From Pseudomonadota bacterium (lineage in GTDB: Bacteria; Pseudomonadota; Gammaproteobacteria; Steroidobacterales; Steroidobacteraceae): 58,720 nucleotides of DNA. Where the stretch lies: assembly GCA_021838635.1 (NCBI GenBank), contig JAKCDC010000015.1, positions 1-58,720 of the forward strand. The letters run 5' to 3'. Both the position numbers and the translations under genes were made by a program. How positions within the stretch are numbered: the stretch's first letter is position 1; the number at the start of each line of letters is the position of its first letter. The notes below the pieces were generated by a model. It was not told where the DNA came from. It saw nothing but the letters and a program-made list of their open reading frames with translations, and did no database searches. Positions 8,096 to 17,574 of this stretch are shown here, in pieces.

Positions 8096-11000
8096 TCACT
8101 CGCCCTGCGCCGCGGCCGAGTCGGCCGCGCCGAAGTCCTCGCCACGGTATGTCCCGCGGGCGCGCTCGACCAGCGGAGCGATCGCCTCGAGCAGCTCGGT
8201 CTCCTGATACGGCTTACCGAGATAGTCATCGACACCGAACTCGATCGCCCGTGCGCGATGCTTCTCCCCGACCCGCGAGGTGATCATGATGATCGGTACT
8301 GCGCGCAGCCGCGGATCGTTGCGCACATGCGCCGCCACCTCGTAGCCGTCCATACGCGGCATCTCAATGTCGAGCAAGATGATGTCGGGTACCTGATCCT
8401 GCAGCAGCGCAACTGCGTCCATGCCGTCCCGGGCGGTCAGCACCCGCATGCCGTTGCGCTCGAGCAGCCGCTGCGTCACCCGCCGCACCGTGATCGAATC
8501 GTCCACCACCATTGCGAGGATGCGCCGGTCGGTCTGATCGCGCTCGGCGGGCACCAGACCGCGCCCACGCCACTCGGCGCGCACCAGCGCGCCGATGTCG
8601 AGAATGATGACGATCCGGCCATCGCCGAGAATGGTCGCCCCGGAGATACCGCGGATACCGGCGATCTGCGGTCCGACCGACTTGACCACGATCTCACGGT
8701 TACCGAGCAGTTCGTCGGCCACGATTGCCGTGGAATGTTCCCCGGCTCGCACCAGCACCACGGGCACCGTGGTGTCCTCGCTCGGCAGCGGCGAGGGCGG
8801 CAGGCCGATGAAGACCGCCAGATGCTGGAACCGGTAGCGCTGCGCGCCGTACTCGAACGGCGCGGAGTCCGCCTCGAGATACTGGTTCACCTGCTCAAGC
8901 GGCAGCCGCAACACCCCTTCGACGGTCGGCAGCGGCAGCGCATAGAGTTCATCGCCCGCCCGCGCAATCAGCGCATGACTGATCGCGAGGGTGAACGGCA
9001 AGCGGATCGTGAACTCACTGCCCTCGCCCGTGAGCGACTTCATGTGCAGCGCACCACCGAGGCGTTTGATCTCAGTGGCCACCACATCCATGCCGACGCC
9101 GCGGCCGGCCTGCTGCGTCACGCTGCCGGCAGTGGAGAAACCCGGCTCGAGGATCAGCTGCAGGGCTTCCTCGTCGCTCACCCCTGCGGAGGAAATCAGT
9201 CCGAGCGCGAGCCCCTTGGCGCGGATCGCCTGCAGGTCCATGCCCGCCCCGTCATCCGCGAGGCGCACCACCACCTGCGCCCCATCGCGGCGCAGTTGCA
9301 GCTCGATGCGCCCCACCGGTGGCTTGCCTCGGCGCAGACGCTCCTCGGGCACCTCGATGCCATGCACCACGGCGTTGCGCAGCAGGTGCTCAAACGGCGG
9401 CAGCATGCGCTCGAGCACCTGCCGATCGAGTTCCCCGGCTGCACCCTCGACGATCAGTTCGGCGCGCTTGCCGGTATCGGCGGCCGCCTGGCGGACGATG
9501 CGCGAGAGACGCTGCACATGCTGCTGGAACGAGACCATGCGCGTGCGCATCAGGCCATTCTGCAGCTCCGTCATGGTGCGCGCCTGCTGCTGCAGCAGCG
9601 TGTGCGCATCCTTGGTCAGATTCTCCAGCAGCTGCTGCAGGCTCGCCACGTCGTTGGCCGTCTCGGCGAGCGCTCGGGAGAACTGCTGAATGGAGGAATA
9701 CCGGTCGAGTTCGAGCGGATCGAAATCGCCGCGGTGGCCGCTGTCCGGCTCATGCCGGTGCAGGATCTGCGCCTCCGTCTCGATCTCCAAGCTGCGCAGC
9801 TGCTCCTTCAGACGCGTGACCGTGCGCGACAGCTCCCCGAGGTTGAAATCAATGGAGCTGATCTGCTGGTCGAGCCGCGAGCGCGCGATGCTTGCCTCGC
9901 CGGCGACATTGAGCAGCTTGTCGAGCAGCTCGGCATCGACGCGCGCCATCTCCTGACGCTCCGCGGGCGCGACCGGTTCGCGGCCCGGGGGCACTGGCTG
10001 CGGCACGGCGAGCGGCGCGGCATCCGGCTCGCTCGCCAACGCTTCCGCTGACACCGGCGGCAGATCCTCGGCGAGGACCGCCGGCTCAAGCGCCGCAGCG
10101 GGCTGCAGCACCGGAACCGCCTCGGGATCGAGCTCGACCGGTGCGATGCGTTCGGCGAACACCTGCGGTTCGTCCGCCGGCGCCTCAAATACGATCGGCG
10201 GTAACGCCTCAATGCCGGCTGGCACCAACACCGGCGGCTCGTGTGCCCCGCGCTCATCAGGCGCCGCGATCTCGGGGACCTGCGGCGCGGGCGTCTCGCG
10301 CGCGATCGCCACCGGTTCGGATACCTCGGGGACGGCCTGCGCCTCGGGGGCGGCGAGCGGCGACTCGACGCTTGGCGCACTCTGCGGCTGCGTCAGTGCG
10401 CGGATCCGCCCGATCATCGCCTGGGCCGGCGGCACGGCCTGCCCATTGACCACCGCTTCGCGCATGCCGGCGAGATGATCGAGGCTCGCCTGGATGACGT
10501 CGAACACCGTCTCGCCGGCGCTCAGCGCGCCGCTCTCGGCCTGGCCTACGAGCGTCTCGAGCTCGTGCGACAGATCGCCCATGGTCATGATGCCGGCCAT
10601 ACGCGCCCCGCCCTTGAGCGTGTGCAGCGCGCGCTTCAGCGCGAACGCGCGCTGCGCATCGGCCGGCGTCGAGCGCCAGTCCCCGAGCGCGCGCTCGGAT
10701 CCTTCGATCAACTCCAGCGCCTCCTCGGTGAAGACCGCGGCAACTTCCGGATCGTAATCAACGGCCGGCTCCACCGACGGCATCGGCGCGAGCCGTTCGA
10801 TCGGGGCCGCAGCCGCTGGCGCCGTGACGGCCGCAGCCTCTTCCTGCGCCGGCGCGGCCGCGGCGATACGCTCATCGAGCGCATGCTCGGCCTCCCCTAG
10901 CCGTTCGATCAGCAGCAGGTGACTGGCAAAGTATCCGGTGGGTTCCTCGAGGTGTTCGGCCACCGTCTCCATCGCGCCCATGCAGTCCGCGAGCAGCGTC

Positions 11001-13585
11001 AAATCGGCGCTGCTCAGACCGGCACCGCTGGTGAATGCACGCCGGATCCAGTGATCCAGCGGCTCGGCCAGCCGCACGCCGTGGCGCGCCTGCGCGGCCT
11101 TGGAGCTGCCCGCCAGCGTGTGGCAGGCCCGATAGACATCCTCGGGCAGTGGGTGCGGCTCGGGCGCCTGCGCTTCACTCTTGAGGTAGGAGCGGATCGC
11201 GGCCACGTGGGTTTCAGTTTCGCGGGCATAGATCTCCCGCAGCGCCTCGTCCATGCCGGTGACGGCGGCCGCCGGCATGGCATCGAGCACCGCCGCTTCG
11301 CTCGCGACGGTCTCGGCGGGACCCGGCGGCGGTTCGCTCTCGCGGCCGGCGGCCATGGCGTGCGCGGCGGCCGTGATGCCCGCCACGTCGCTCGCCACGG
11401 GGCGACCGGTCTCCAGATGCTCAATCAGCTGCGGCAGGGCGGCAATTGCCTCGCGCAGCTCCTCCAGGATCTCGGGGCTGCGCGTCAGGGTGTTGTCGAG
11501 CAACCGGTTGAGCAGGCTCTCGACGGACCAGGCGAGCTCGCCGAGCTCGCGCGCACCCACCATGCGCCCACTGCCCTTCAGGGTATGAAAGCCGCGGCGC
11601 ACGATCTCGAGCGAATCACGATCGAGCGGATTCTGGTCCCACAGCGGGAAGTGGCGCCGGATGCGCGCCAACTCCTCACGCGCCTCCTCGACGAACAGCT
11701 TGATCAGCTCCGGGCTGGCGCTTTCGGCGAGCGCCGCCAGCTTCGCGGTCGAGGCCGCGGTGAGCGCCACGGGTGGCGGGGCGGCCGCCAGCGGGACATC
11801 CGGGATGGTGGCACCCGCCTGGGTCTCCCCGCCCGGCGTCATGAGCACCGTCTTGGCAAACGCAGACGGCTCGATGGGCGCCGTCGGCAGTGCCTGCGGC
11901 GCGCGCTCCAGGTATTGCAGGCACGACTGAGCGTTGTCGAGCATATACCAGGGGTCGCTGCGCCCTGCCTGCAGCGTCTCCATGTAGTACTCGATGCTGA
12001 CGATCGCATCGGCCAGACGATCGAGCCAGCCCGGTGGCACCGGGGCCGCGCCCGGCCGCATGATGCGGCGCAACTGCGTAGCAATGCCTTCGACGACCTC
12101 TACCGCACGCGCCTTGCCGAGCATCAGCAGCGCGGCCTTCAGTCCCGTGATCAGCCCCTGCCAGCTATCGAGCGCCGCCGGATCAGGCGAGCCGCCGATG
12201 CTCTGAGTAACGGCCTCCTTGATCCAGGCGAGGTTCTGGATGCACTCACGCAGGACCGCGGACTGCACCTGCTGGAATTCGCGATCGCCCTGCGAGGCGT
12301 CGCGCTCAGGGCCACCGACCGGCAGGATCATGCCGACCAGGTTGTCATCCAGCCGGTCTTCGACCGCGATCAGCGCGGCGGCGACTTCCACCAGCACGCC
12401 TTCCCCGAGCGGCTCAGCGCCCCCGAGAATGCGCTCCAGGCGATCGGTCTGCGCCTGCACCGCGGCACGCTGCGCGCCGAGTCCGAGCACCCCGAGCGTA
12501 TCGCCGATCTTGCGCAGCAGCGCGACCTGGCCTCGCAGCTCCTCGCCATCACTGCCGCCGCGCCGTCCGAACTGCTCCAGCACCTCCTTGACCTTGGCCA
12601 GATCCTCGCGGATCGCCACCGCCACGGTCTGCATCAGTTTGATGTTAGGTGCCGAAAGGCTCTCGCGCTCCTGCTCGACGCTCTCATCCACCGGCAGCAG
12701 CTCGCTCAGGCGGAACGAGGCCCGCACCGCCGCGACGCGCGTACCGCCGTTGGCGGAGCGGCCCACGTAGTAGAGCAGGTTGTTCAGCAGGTCGACCGGC
12801 GGACTCTGGCAGTAGCGCGGCTCGCCGAGCTCGTAGAGGCGGCGGATCTCGCGATCGGCCAGTCCCAGCAGCCGTTTCACCGACACGCCGCCCTCGAGAC
12901 CACCGTCGCGCAGCGCCTCGATCACCGCGCCCACGACCCACCAGAGCTGGAACACCGGCTGGCGCGTGGCAGAGCGCTCGAGTTTCTCGGCGACCGAGGC
13001 GAGCGTGGCGAGGTTCTGCTCGATGCGCTCGCCGCGAATCCAGCCGATGAGGCCGGCCTGGAACTGGGTGCGCAGCCGTCGGGCCCATTGCTCGACGTTC
13101 AAGATCGGCTCCCCGGGGACGGGAGTCTGAGGCTGGGCCTGCTTGTCCGACTTCAGGTTCAAAAGCAGCAGCGTGCCCTCGGACAGCAGCGCGCTGCCAC
13201 GCACGGCCCGCAGGTCATTCAGCAGCGGCAGCAGCACGAGCGCGATGTCGCGCCCGCCGGCGAGCACGCGCTCGAGGTACCCCGGCAGCTGCACCAGCGC
13301 GCGCAGCAGCGCATCGAGACTCTCGGCCTGGCCCTTGCGCTCATCGTAGGTGGCGAGCAGGTAATCGGCCACCAACTCCATTTCTTCGGCGAGCAGCGCC
13401 GCGCCGTAGATCTCCAACATGCGCAGCACACCCTGCGCCTGATGCAGCTCGTGCTTGCACCGCTCAAGCAGCGTGACGTTGTCCGGCTGCTCGAGGTAGC
13501 TTTCGATGGCGGCGCGCGCCTCCCCCAGCGTGTGGGCGAGTTCATGCCCGACCAGCTCGAGCGTCTGCGAGGCAACTTCCGACAT
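8096..13585 (-). CDS. chpA: Hybrid chemotaxis histidine kinase ChpA of type IV pili
   Basis: This very large CheA-type kinase has 1829 residues from the ATG that follows the pilJ stop by 22 bases. The order seen is: a long alpha-helical N-terminal region; three Hpt modules with HTLKGSGRMVG (near residue 665), CHTLAGSSKAA (near 820) and HTLKGGARMAG (near 990); a Pro/Ala/Glu-rich linker (about 1065-1200); a dimerisation helix pair; an HATPase (LRNAVVHG near 1400, GRGVGMDVV near 1497); a CheW domain; and a C-terminal receiver with MVVDDS, phospho-Asp LLDIEMPRMDG and GKPYQE. It phosphorylates PilG and PilH to control pilus extension and retraction. It has fewer Hpt modules than the Pseudomonas protein. 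The frame is open a further 175 codons upstream, over pilJ, but that stretch is not ChpA-like. Confidence 0.92.
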   Translation of the reverse strand: MSEVASQTLELVGHELAHTLGEARAAIESYLEQPDNVTLLERCKHELHQAQGVLRMLEIYGAALLAEEMELVADYLLATYDERKGQAESLDALLRALVQLPGYLERVLAGGRDIALVLLPLLNDLRAVRGSALLSEGTLLLLNLKSDKQAQPQTPVPGEPILNVEQWARRLRTQFQAGLIGWIRGERIEQNLATLASVAEKLERSATRQPVFQLWWVVGAVIEALRDGGLEGGVSVKRLLGLADREIRRLYELGEPRYCQSPPVDLLNNLLYYVGRSANGGTRVAAVRASFRLSELLPVDESVEQERESLSAPNIKLMQTVAVAIREDLAKVKEVLEQFGRRGGSDGEELRGQVALLRKIGDTLGVLGLGAQRAAVQAQTDRLERILGGAEPLGEGVLVEVAAALIAVEDRLDDNLVGMILPVGGPERDASQGDREFQQVQSAVLRECIQNLAWIKEAVTQSIGGSPDPAALDSWQGLITGLKAALLMLGKARAVEVVEGIATQLRRIMRPGAAPVPPGWLDRLADAIVSIEYYMETLQAGRSDPWYMLDNAQSCLQYLERAPQALPTAPIEPSAFAKTVLMTPGGETQAGATIPDVPLAAAPPPVALTAASTAKLAALAESASPELIKLFVEEAREELARIRRHFPLWDQNPLDRDSLEIVRRGFHTLKGSGRMVGARELGELAWSVESLLNRLLDNTLTRSPEILEELREAIAALPQLIEHLETGRPVASDVAGITAAAHAMAAGRESEPPPGPAETVASEAAVLDAMPAAAVTGMDEALREIYARETETHVAAIRSYLKSEAQAPEPHPLPEDVYRACHTLAGSSKAAQARHGVRLAEPLDHWIRRAFTSGAGLSSADLTLLADCMGAMETVAEHLEEPTGYFASHLLLIERLGEAEHALDERIAAAAPAQEEAAAVTAPAAAAPIERLAPMPSVEPAVDYDPEVAAVFTEEALELIEGSERALGDWRSTPADAQRAFALKRALHTLKGGARMAGIMTMGDLSHELETLVGQAESGALSAGETVFDVIQASLDHLAGMREAVVNGQAVPPAQAMIGRIRALTQPQSAPSVESPLAAPEAQAVPEVSEPVAIARETPAPQVPEIAAPDERGAHEPPVLVPAGIEALPPIVFEAPADEPQVFAERIAPVELDPEAVPVLQPAAALEPAVLAEDLPPVSAEALASEPDAAPLAVPQPVPPGREPVAPAERQEMARVDAELLDKLLNVAGEASIARSRLDQQISSIDFNLGELSRTVTRLKEQLRSLEIETEAQILHRHEPDSGHRGDFDPLELDRYSSIQQFSRALAETANDVASLQQLLENLTKDAHTLLQQQARTMTELQNGLMRTRMVSFQQHVQRLSRIVRQAAADTGKRAELIVEGAAGELDRQVLERMLPPFEHLLRNAVVHGIEVPEERLRRGKPPVGRIELQLRRDGAQVVVRLADDGAGMDLQAIRAKGLALGLISSAGVSDEEALQLILEPGFSTAGSVTQQAGRGVGMDVVATEIKRLGGALHMKSLTGEGSEFTIRLPFTLAISHALIARAGDELYALPLPTVEGVLRLPLEQVNQYLEADSAPFEYGAQRYRFQHLAVFIGLPPSPLPSEDTTVPVVLVRAGEHSTAIVADELLGNREIVVKSVGPQIAGIRGISGATILGDGRIVIILDIGALVRAEWRGRGLVPAERDQTDRRILAMVVDDSITVRRVTQRLLERNGMRVLTARDGMDAVALLQDQVPDIILLDIEMPRMDGYEVAAHVRNDPRLRAVPIIMITSRVGEKHRARAIEFGVDDYLGKPYQETELLEAIAPLVERARGTYRGEDFGAADSAAAQGE

Positions 13586-13607
13586 CCAGCAGCTCCGGAC
13601 GGTAGGC

Positions 13608-14966
13608 TCAGTGACCGCCCGCGGCGGTGACGGGGGTGGCGGCGGCGGGACGGCTGGCAGCCGCGACACCGTCGGGGCGCTTGTACGCGCCCGTGGCGCC
13701 CGGGTGCGCGCCGCCGGGCAGGCGGAACCCGGCCGCCGCGCGGCGCAGGCCCGCCGACAGTTCCGCCAACTGGGCGATGGCCGCCGAGGTGGCGTTGGTG
13801 GACTCGGCGGTCTGTACGCTGATCTCGCGCAGCACCTGCATGTTGCGCGCAATATTCTGCGCGCCGCTCGCCTGAGCGCGCGCACTGCCGGAGATGTTCT
13901 GAACGAGGCTCGCGATCTGGTTGGAGACCTGCTCGATCTCATCGAGTGCCGCGCCGGCGTTCTCCGCCAGCAGCGCACCGCCGACCACATCAGTGGTGCT
14001 GCGCTCCATCGACACCACCGCCTCGTTGGTGTCAGTCTGAATGGTGCGCACCAGCACCTCGATCTGCTTGGTGGCGTTGGCAGCACGCTCGGCGAGCCGC
14101 TGCACTTCATCGGCCACCACCGCGAAGCCGCGTCCGGCCTCCCCGGCCATCGACGCCTGGATCGAGGCGTTCAGGGCCAGGATGTTGGTCTGCTCGGCGA
14201 TGTCGTTGATCAGCTCGACGATGTTGCCGATCTCCTGCGAGCTTTCCCCGAGTCGTTTGATCCGCTTGGAGGTCTCCTGGATGGTCTCGCGGATGGCGTT
14301 CATGCCATCGATGGTGCGGCGCACCGCATCGCCACCCTTGTGGGCGATCTCCACCGAGTGGCGCGCCACGTCGGACGCCCGCTCGGCGTTGCCGGAGACC
14401 TCAGCCACTGAGTTGGCCATGCCCGAGGCGGACTCGGTAGCCGAGGCGATCTGCTTTGACTGCGCGCTGCTCGCCTTGGCCAGGTGCTGCGAGAGCGCCT
14501 GGGTCTGGCGTGCGGCGCTGTCGAGCTGGATGGCCGAATGATTGATGGTCGTCACCAGGCCGCGCAGCGCATCGACCGCGTAGTTGATCGAATCAGCAAT
14601 CGCTCCGGTGATCTCCTCGGTCACGGTCGCCTGCACGGTGAGATCACCGTCGGCGAGGCTCGAGAGCTCATCGAGCAGGCGCAGGATGGCCTGCTGGTTC
14701 CGATCGTTCTCCTTGCGTTGGGTCTCGGCGGCGAAGCGCTGGTCCTGGACCGTCTTCTCTATGCGCCCGGCGAGCACGATGCCGGCGCCGAGCAAGGCGG
14801 CCGCGAGCAGCGCCAGGGCGAGCGGCCCGAAGCGCGCTATGGCCGGAGCGGCGCTGCCGGCGGCAAAGTAAGCCACCGCCGCGGCGAGCAGCATCAGGCC
14901 GGCGCCAGCGGCGAGCACCGTGGTGAGCAACCGCGACTGTGCGGCCAGTGCGGGTTGCGCGCTCAT
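13608..14966 (-). CDS. pilJ: Methyl-accepting chemoreceptor PilJ, without a large periplasmic domain
   Basis: PilJ is the receptor of the pilus chemosensory array. The 452-residue product has two adjacent membrane helices (about 13-35 and 45-66) joined by roughly ten residues, a HAMP-like stretch (about 95-150), then a full cytoplasmic signalling domain with the conserved hairpin tip (NDIAEQTNILALNASIQASM, then AGEAGRGFAVVADEVQRLAE). The C-terminal tail is Pro/Ala/Gly-rich. Pseudomonas PilJ is about 680 residues with a periplasmic ligand domain that is missing here. The start is the ATG that overlaps the pilI stop (ATGA). No pilK-type methyltransferase gene follows. Confidence 0.9.
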   Translation of the reverse strand: MSAQPALAAQSRLLTTVLAAGAGLMLLAAAVAYFAAGSAAPAIARFGPLALALLAAALLGAGIVLAGRIEKTVQDQRFAAETQRKENDRNQQAILRLLDELSSLADGDLTVQATVTEEITGAIADSINYAVDALRGLVTTINHSAIQLDSAARQTQALSQHLAKASSAQSKQIASATESASGMANSVAEVSGNAERASDVARHSVEIAHKGGDAVRRTIDGMNAIRETIQETSKRIKRLGESSQEIGNIVELINDIAEQTNILALNASIQASMAGEAGRGFAVVADEVQRLAERAANATKQIEVLVRTIQTDTNEAVVSMERSTTDVVGGALLAENAGAALDEIEQVSNQIASLVQNISGSARAQASGAQNIARNMQVLREISVQTAESTNATSAAIAQLAELSAGLRRAAAGFRLPGGAHPGATGAYKRPDGVAAASRPAAATPVTAAGGH

Positions 14967-15526
14967 GCCGCGGCCTCCGCAAATGCCGCACTTTCGAGCA
15001 GCGCACGCAGACTGAGCACCGGCCATTGCTCGGTGCCGCGCCGGAACGCCCCGGCGAGATAACGCTCGCAGCGCGCCATGGTCGGGGGCGCCTCGGCGCT
15101 GAACTCCCCTTCGGCGAAGCGGCGAAATCCGAGCACCTCATCGACGAGCAGCCCGGCGGGGATCTCGCGGTGATTTACGGCCACGACCCGGGTATTGCGG
15201 CTGATCGGCGTGGCGCCGCTGCCGAGAAACTGACGCAAATCGATGATCGGCAGCAGCTGCCCGCGCACATTCGCCAGCCCCTTGATCCACAGCTTCGCGC
15301 CCGGCACGCGGGTCATGCCGGCCGGCACGCCGAGCACCTCGCGGGTCTCCTCGCGCGCCACCAGGTATAAATCCCCGGCCATACGCAGCGCCACGCCGAC
15401 CCACTCGCGCTCGGCGGCCCCCTCCTGGCCGGGCTGCGCCGAGACGGCGCGGGCGCGCCGCTCGAGCTCACTCAGCAGCTCGAACGGCCGGTCACGCAGG
15501 GACTGCAGCGACACCGCCTCACTCAT
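14963..15526 (-). CDS. pilI: CheW-like adaptor PilI
   Basis: PilI links the receptor PilJ to the kinase ChpA. The 187-residue protein is one CheW domain preceded by about 45 residues. Recognisable parts are VGVALRMAGDLYLVAREETREVL, LWIKGLANVRGQLLPIIDLRQFL and AGLLVDEVLGFRRF. Its stop overlaps the pilJ start by four bases (ATGA), which indicates coupled translation. A gap of about 60 bases separates it from pilH upstream. Confidence 0.92.
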   Translation of the reverse strand: MSEAVSLQSLRDRPFELLSELERRARAVSAQPGQEGAAEREWVGVALRMAGDLYLVAREETREVLGVPAGMTRVPGAKLWIKGLANVRGQLLPIIDLRQFLGSGATPISRNTRVVAVNHREIPAGLLVDEVLGFRRFAEGEFSAEAPPTMARCERYLAGAFRRGTEQWPVLSLRALLESAAFAEAAA

Positions 15527-15587
15527 GGGGACACTCGGCCCGTGCGCAGGCGTGCAGGTGAAAACAACGGTACACCATGTGTGTGCG

Positions 15588-15962
15588 TCAACTCGCGAGC
15601 GCCAAGCGCGCCTTGGCGATCAGCTGGTCGGGCGAGACGGGCTTGACCATGTAATCGACCGCACCCTGGCGCAGCCCCCAGATCCGGTCGGTCTCCTGCC
15701 CCTTGGAGGTCACCATGATGATCGGGATCTGCCGAGTGCGCGGATCGTTCACCAGCGCCCGGGTCGCCTGATAGCCGTTCATGCCCGGCATCACGATGTC
15801 CATGAAAATCAGGTCCGGACTCATCTCCCGAGCAAGCCGCACGCCCTCGGCGCCATCGCCGGCCGCGGCAGTGCGAAAACCGTGCTTCTCGAGCGCCGTC
15901 TGCATCACGTGCACTTCCGTCGGCGAGTCGTCGACGATGAGAATCAGCGCCATGGCCGTCAT
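15588..15962 (-). CDS. pilH: Response regulator PilH (single receiver domain)
   Basis: PilH is a stand-alone CheY-like receiver that receives phosphate from ChpA. In Pseudomonas it opposes PilG and is associated with pilus retraction. In the 124-residue protein the acidic pocket is ILIVDDS, the phospho-acceptor is in DLIFMDIVMPGMNGYQ, and the switch residues are IMVTSK and VKP. The start at 15962 overlaps the pilG stop (ATGA). A second ATG three codons downstream is equally possible. Confidence 0.93.
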   Translation of the reverse strand: MTAMALILIVDDSPTEVHVMQTALEKHGFRTAAAGDGAEGVRLAREMSPDLIFMDIVMPGMNGYQATRALVNDPRTRQIPIIMVTSKGQETDRIWGLRQGAVDYMVKPVSPDQLIAKARLALAS

Positions 15963-16351
15963 CTCCCGATATGCGTCTCGATCGCGCTCAGCAGCTCATC
16001 CTTGGTGAAGGGCTTGGTCAGATAGTGCTCGGAGCCGACGATCCGCCCGCGGGCGCGGTCGAACAGGCCGTCCTTCGAGGACAGCATGATCACCGGGATG
16101 GCGCGAAAGACCTTGTTGTGCTTGATGAGCGAGCAGGTCTGATAGCCGTCGAGCCGGGGCATCATGATGTCGACGAACACGATATCCGGCTGGTGATCGG
16201 CAATTTTCGACAGCGCGTCGAAACCGTCGATAGCCGTGTAGACCTCACAGCCCTCTTTGGCGAGAAGCGTCTCCGCCGTGCGGCGGATGGTTTTGCTGTC
16301 GTCGATCACCAGAACCTTCAGGCCCTGGAGTTTCTCGTTGCTGGCGTTCAC
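15959..16351 (-). CDS. pilG: Response regulator PilG (single receiver domain)
   Basis: PilG is the CheY-like output of the pilus chemosensory system and in Pseudomonas promotes pilus extension and cAMP production. The sequence is a close PilG match: LKVLVIDDSKTIRRTAETLL, VFVDIMMPRLDGYQTCSLIK (phospho-Asp), and VIMLSSKDGLFDRARGRIVG. I start at a GTG ten bases after AAGGAG. A GTG two codons upstream, four bases from the same site, is the alternative. It is the first gene of the operon and is divergent from gshB across about 250 bases, which must hold both promoters. Confidence 0.93.
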   Translation of the reverse strand: MNASNEKLQGLKVLVIDDSKTIRRTAETLLAKEGCEVYTAIDGFDALSKIADHQPDIVFVDIMMPRLDGYQTCSLIKHNKVFRAIPVIMLSSKDGLFDRARGRIVGSEHYLTKPFTKDELLSAIETHIGR

Positions 16352-16601
16352 GGCCACGCAACTCCTTATATGGTGAGGCTCGAACGGCCGCCCCGATGGC
16401 GGTTGCCGCCTCGAGTCCCGAGCGTACACGCAATACCCGAAGCGGCGCCATTGGCTGTGCGGGCCCCGAGAACTGACGCAGGTTTTCTTTTAACATATCG
16501 GCCTGGGCCTGGCCATGCCGCGTGCATCGCGGTTCCGGCCGAGCGGCGCGCTCGGCGCAGCCGGCCCGGACAGCCGGGGCCGCTGCTGGCATCATTCCAC
16601 C

Positions 16602-17564
16602 ATGTCCATCCGTCTCGGCGTGCTCATGGATCCGATCCACGCCATTCACTATGCCAAGGATTCGACGCTGGCCATGCTGCTCGCCGCCCAGGCGCGCGGC
16701 TGGTCCCTGTACTACATGGAGCAGCGCGATGTGTGGCTGCGCGAGGGTATCGCCTGGGGCCGGGTCCGGGCGCTGAGGGTCGCCGCCGACCCGCAGCACT
16801 GGTTCGAGCTCGGCGAACCGCAGACGATGCGGCTCGGGGATCTGGAGTGCATCCTGATGCGCAAAGACCCGCCGTTCGACACCGAATACATCTACACGAC
16901 CTATATCCTGGAGCGGGCCGAGCTGCAGGGGGCGCGGGTGGTGAACCGCCCGCGCGGGCTGCGTGACATGAATGAGAAGGTCTACACGGCCTGGTTCCCG
17001 CAGTGCTGCGCCCCGACTCTGATCACGCGCGACATGGGCGACATGGGCGCCTTCCTCGCCGAGCACGGCAAGATCGTCTGCAAGCCGCTGCACGGCATGG
17101 GCGGACGCTCGATTTTCGTGCTCGAGGCGCAAGACAAGAACCGCGGCGTGGTGTTCGAGACACTCACCGATTACGGCCAGCGCTTTGCGATCGCGCAGCG
17201 CTACCTGCCGCAGATCGCCACCGGTGGGGACACCCGCGTATTGCTGATCGATGGACAGCCGCTGCCCTATGCGCTCTCGCGCATCCCGCTGCCGCACGAC
17301 AACCGCGGCAATCTCGCCGCCGGCGCCCGCGCCGAAGTCCGCGAACTCAACGAGCGGGAGCGTTGGCTGGCCAATGAGATCGGCCCGACCCTCGCGGCGG
17401 CCGGCATGCTGTTCGTCGGTCTCGATGTGATCGGCGAGTTCGTCACCGAGATCAACGTCACGAGTCCGACCGGCATCCGCGAAATCGAAAAGAAATACCC
17501 GATCGACATCGGCGGACGGCTGATGGCGGCGATCGAGCAGCGCCTGGCGAGCCCCGAGCGGTGA
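16602..17564 (+). CDS. gshB: Glutathione synthetase
   Basis: GshB joins gamma-glutamylcysteine and glycine with ATP, the last step of glutathione synthesis in the cytoplasm. The 320-residue protein is collinear with the family: LMDPIHAIHYAKDSTLAML at the N-terminus, an ATP-grasp core with CKPLHGMGGRSIFVL, GGDTRVLLIDGQPLP, and the metal/substrate region TEINVTSPTGIREIE. The start is the ATG at 16602, the only one that places the conserved N-terminus correctly. The next gene, tonB-like, begins 10 bases after its stop. Confidence 0.96.
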   Translation: MSIRLGVLMDPIHAIHYAKDSTLAMLLAAQARGWSLYYMEQRDVWLREGIAWGRVRALRVAADPQHWFELGEPQTMRLGDLECILMRKDPPFDTEYIYTTYILERAELQGARVVNRPRGLRDMNEKVYTAWFPQCCAPTLITRDMGDMGAFLAEHGKIVCKPLHGMGGRSIFVLEAQDKNRGVVFETLTDYGQRFAIAQRYLPQIATGGDTRVLLIDGQPLPYALSRIPLPHDNRGNLAAGARAEVRELNERERWLANEIGPTLAAAGMLFVGLDVIGEFVTEINVTSPTGIREIEKKYPIDIGGRLMAAIEQRLASPER

Positions 17565-17574
17565 TCGTGCGCCG

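Noticed and set aside
10919-13630. A 903-codon open frame on the plus strand
   Set aside because: It is antisense to chpA, rich in Arg/Leu/Gln/His as expected from the opposite strand of a GC-rich gene, and has no ribosome site or domain. The same applies to the 597-codon frame at 8258-10051.
13586-14110. A 175-codon extension that would fuse upstream sequence to ChpA
   Set aside because: It runs antiphase through the pilJ coding sequence, is Arg/Pro/Ser-rich, and the ChpA-like protein begins cleanly at the ATG at 13585.
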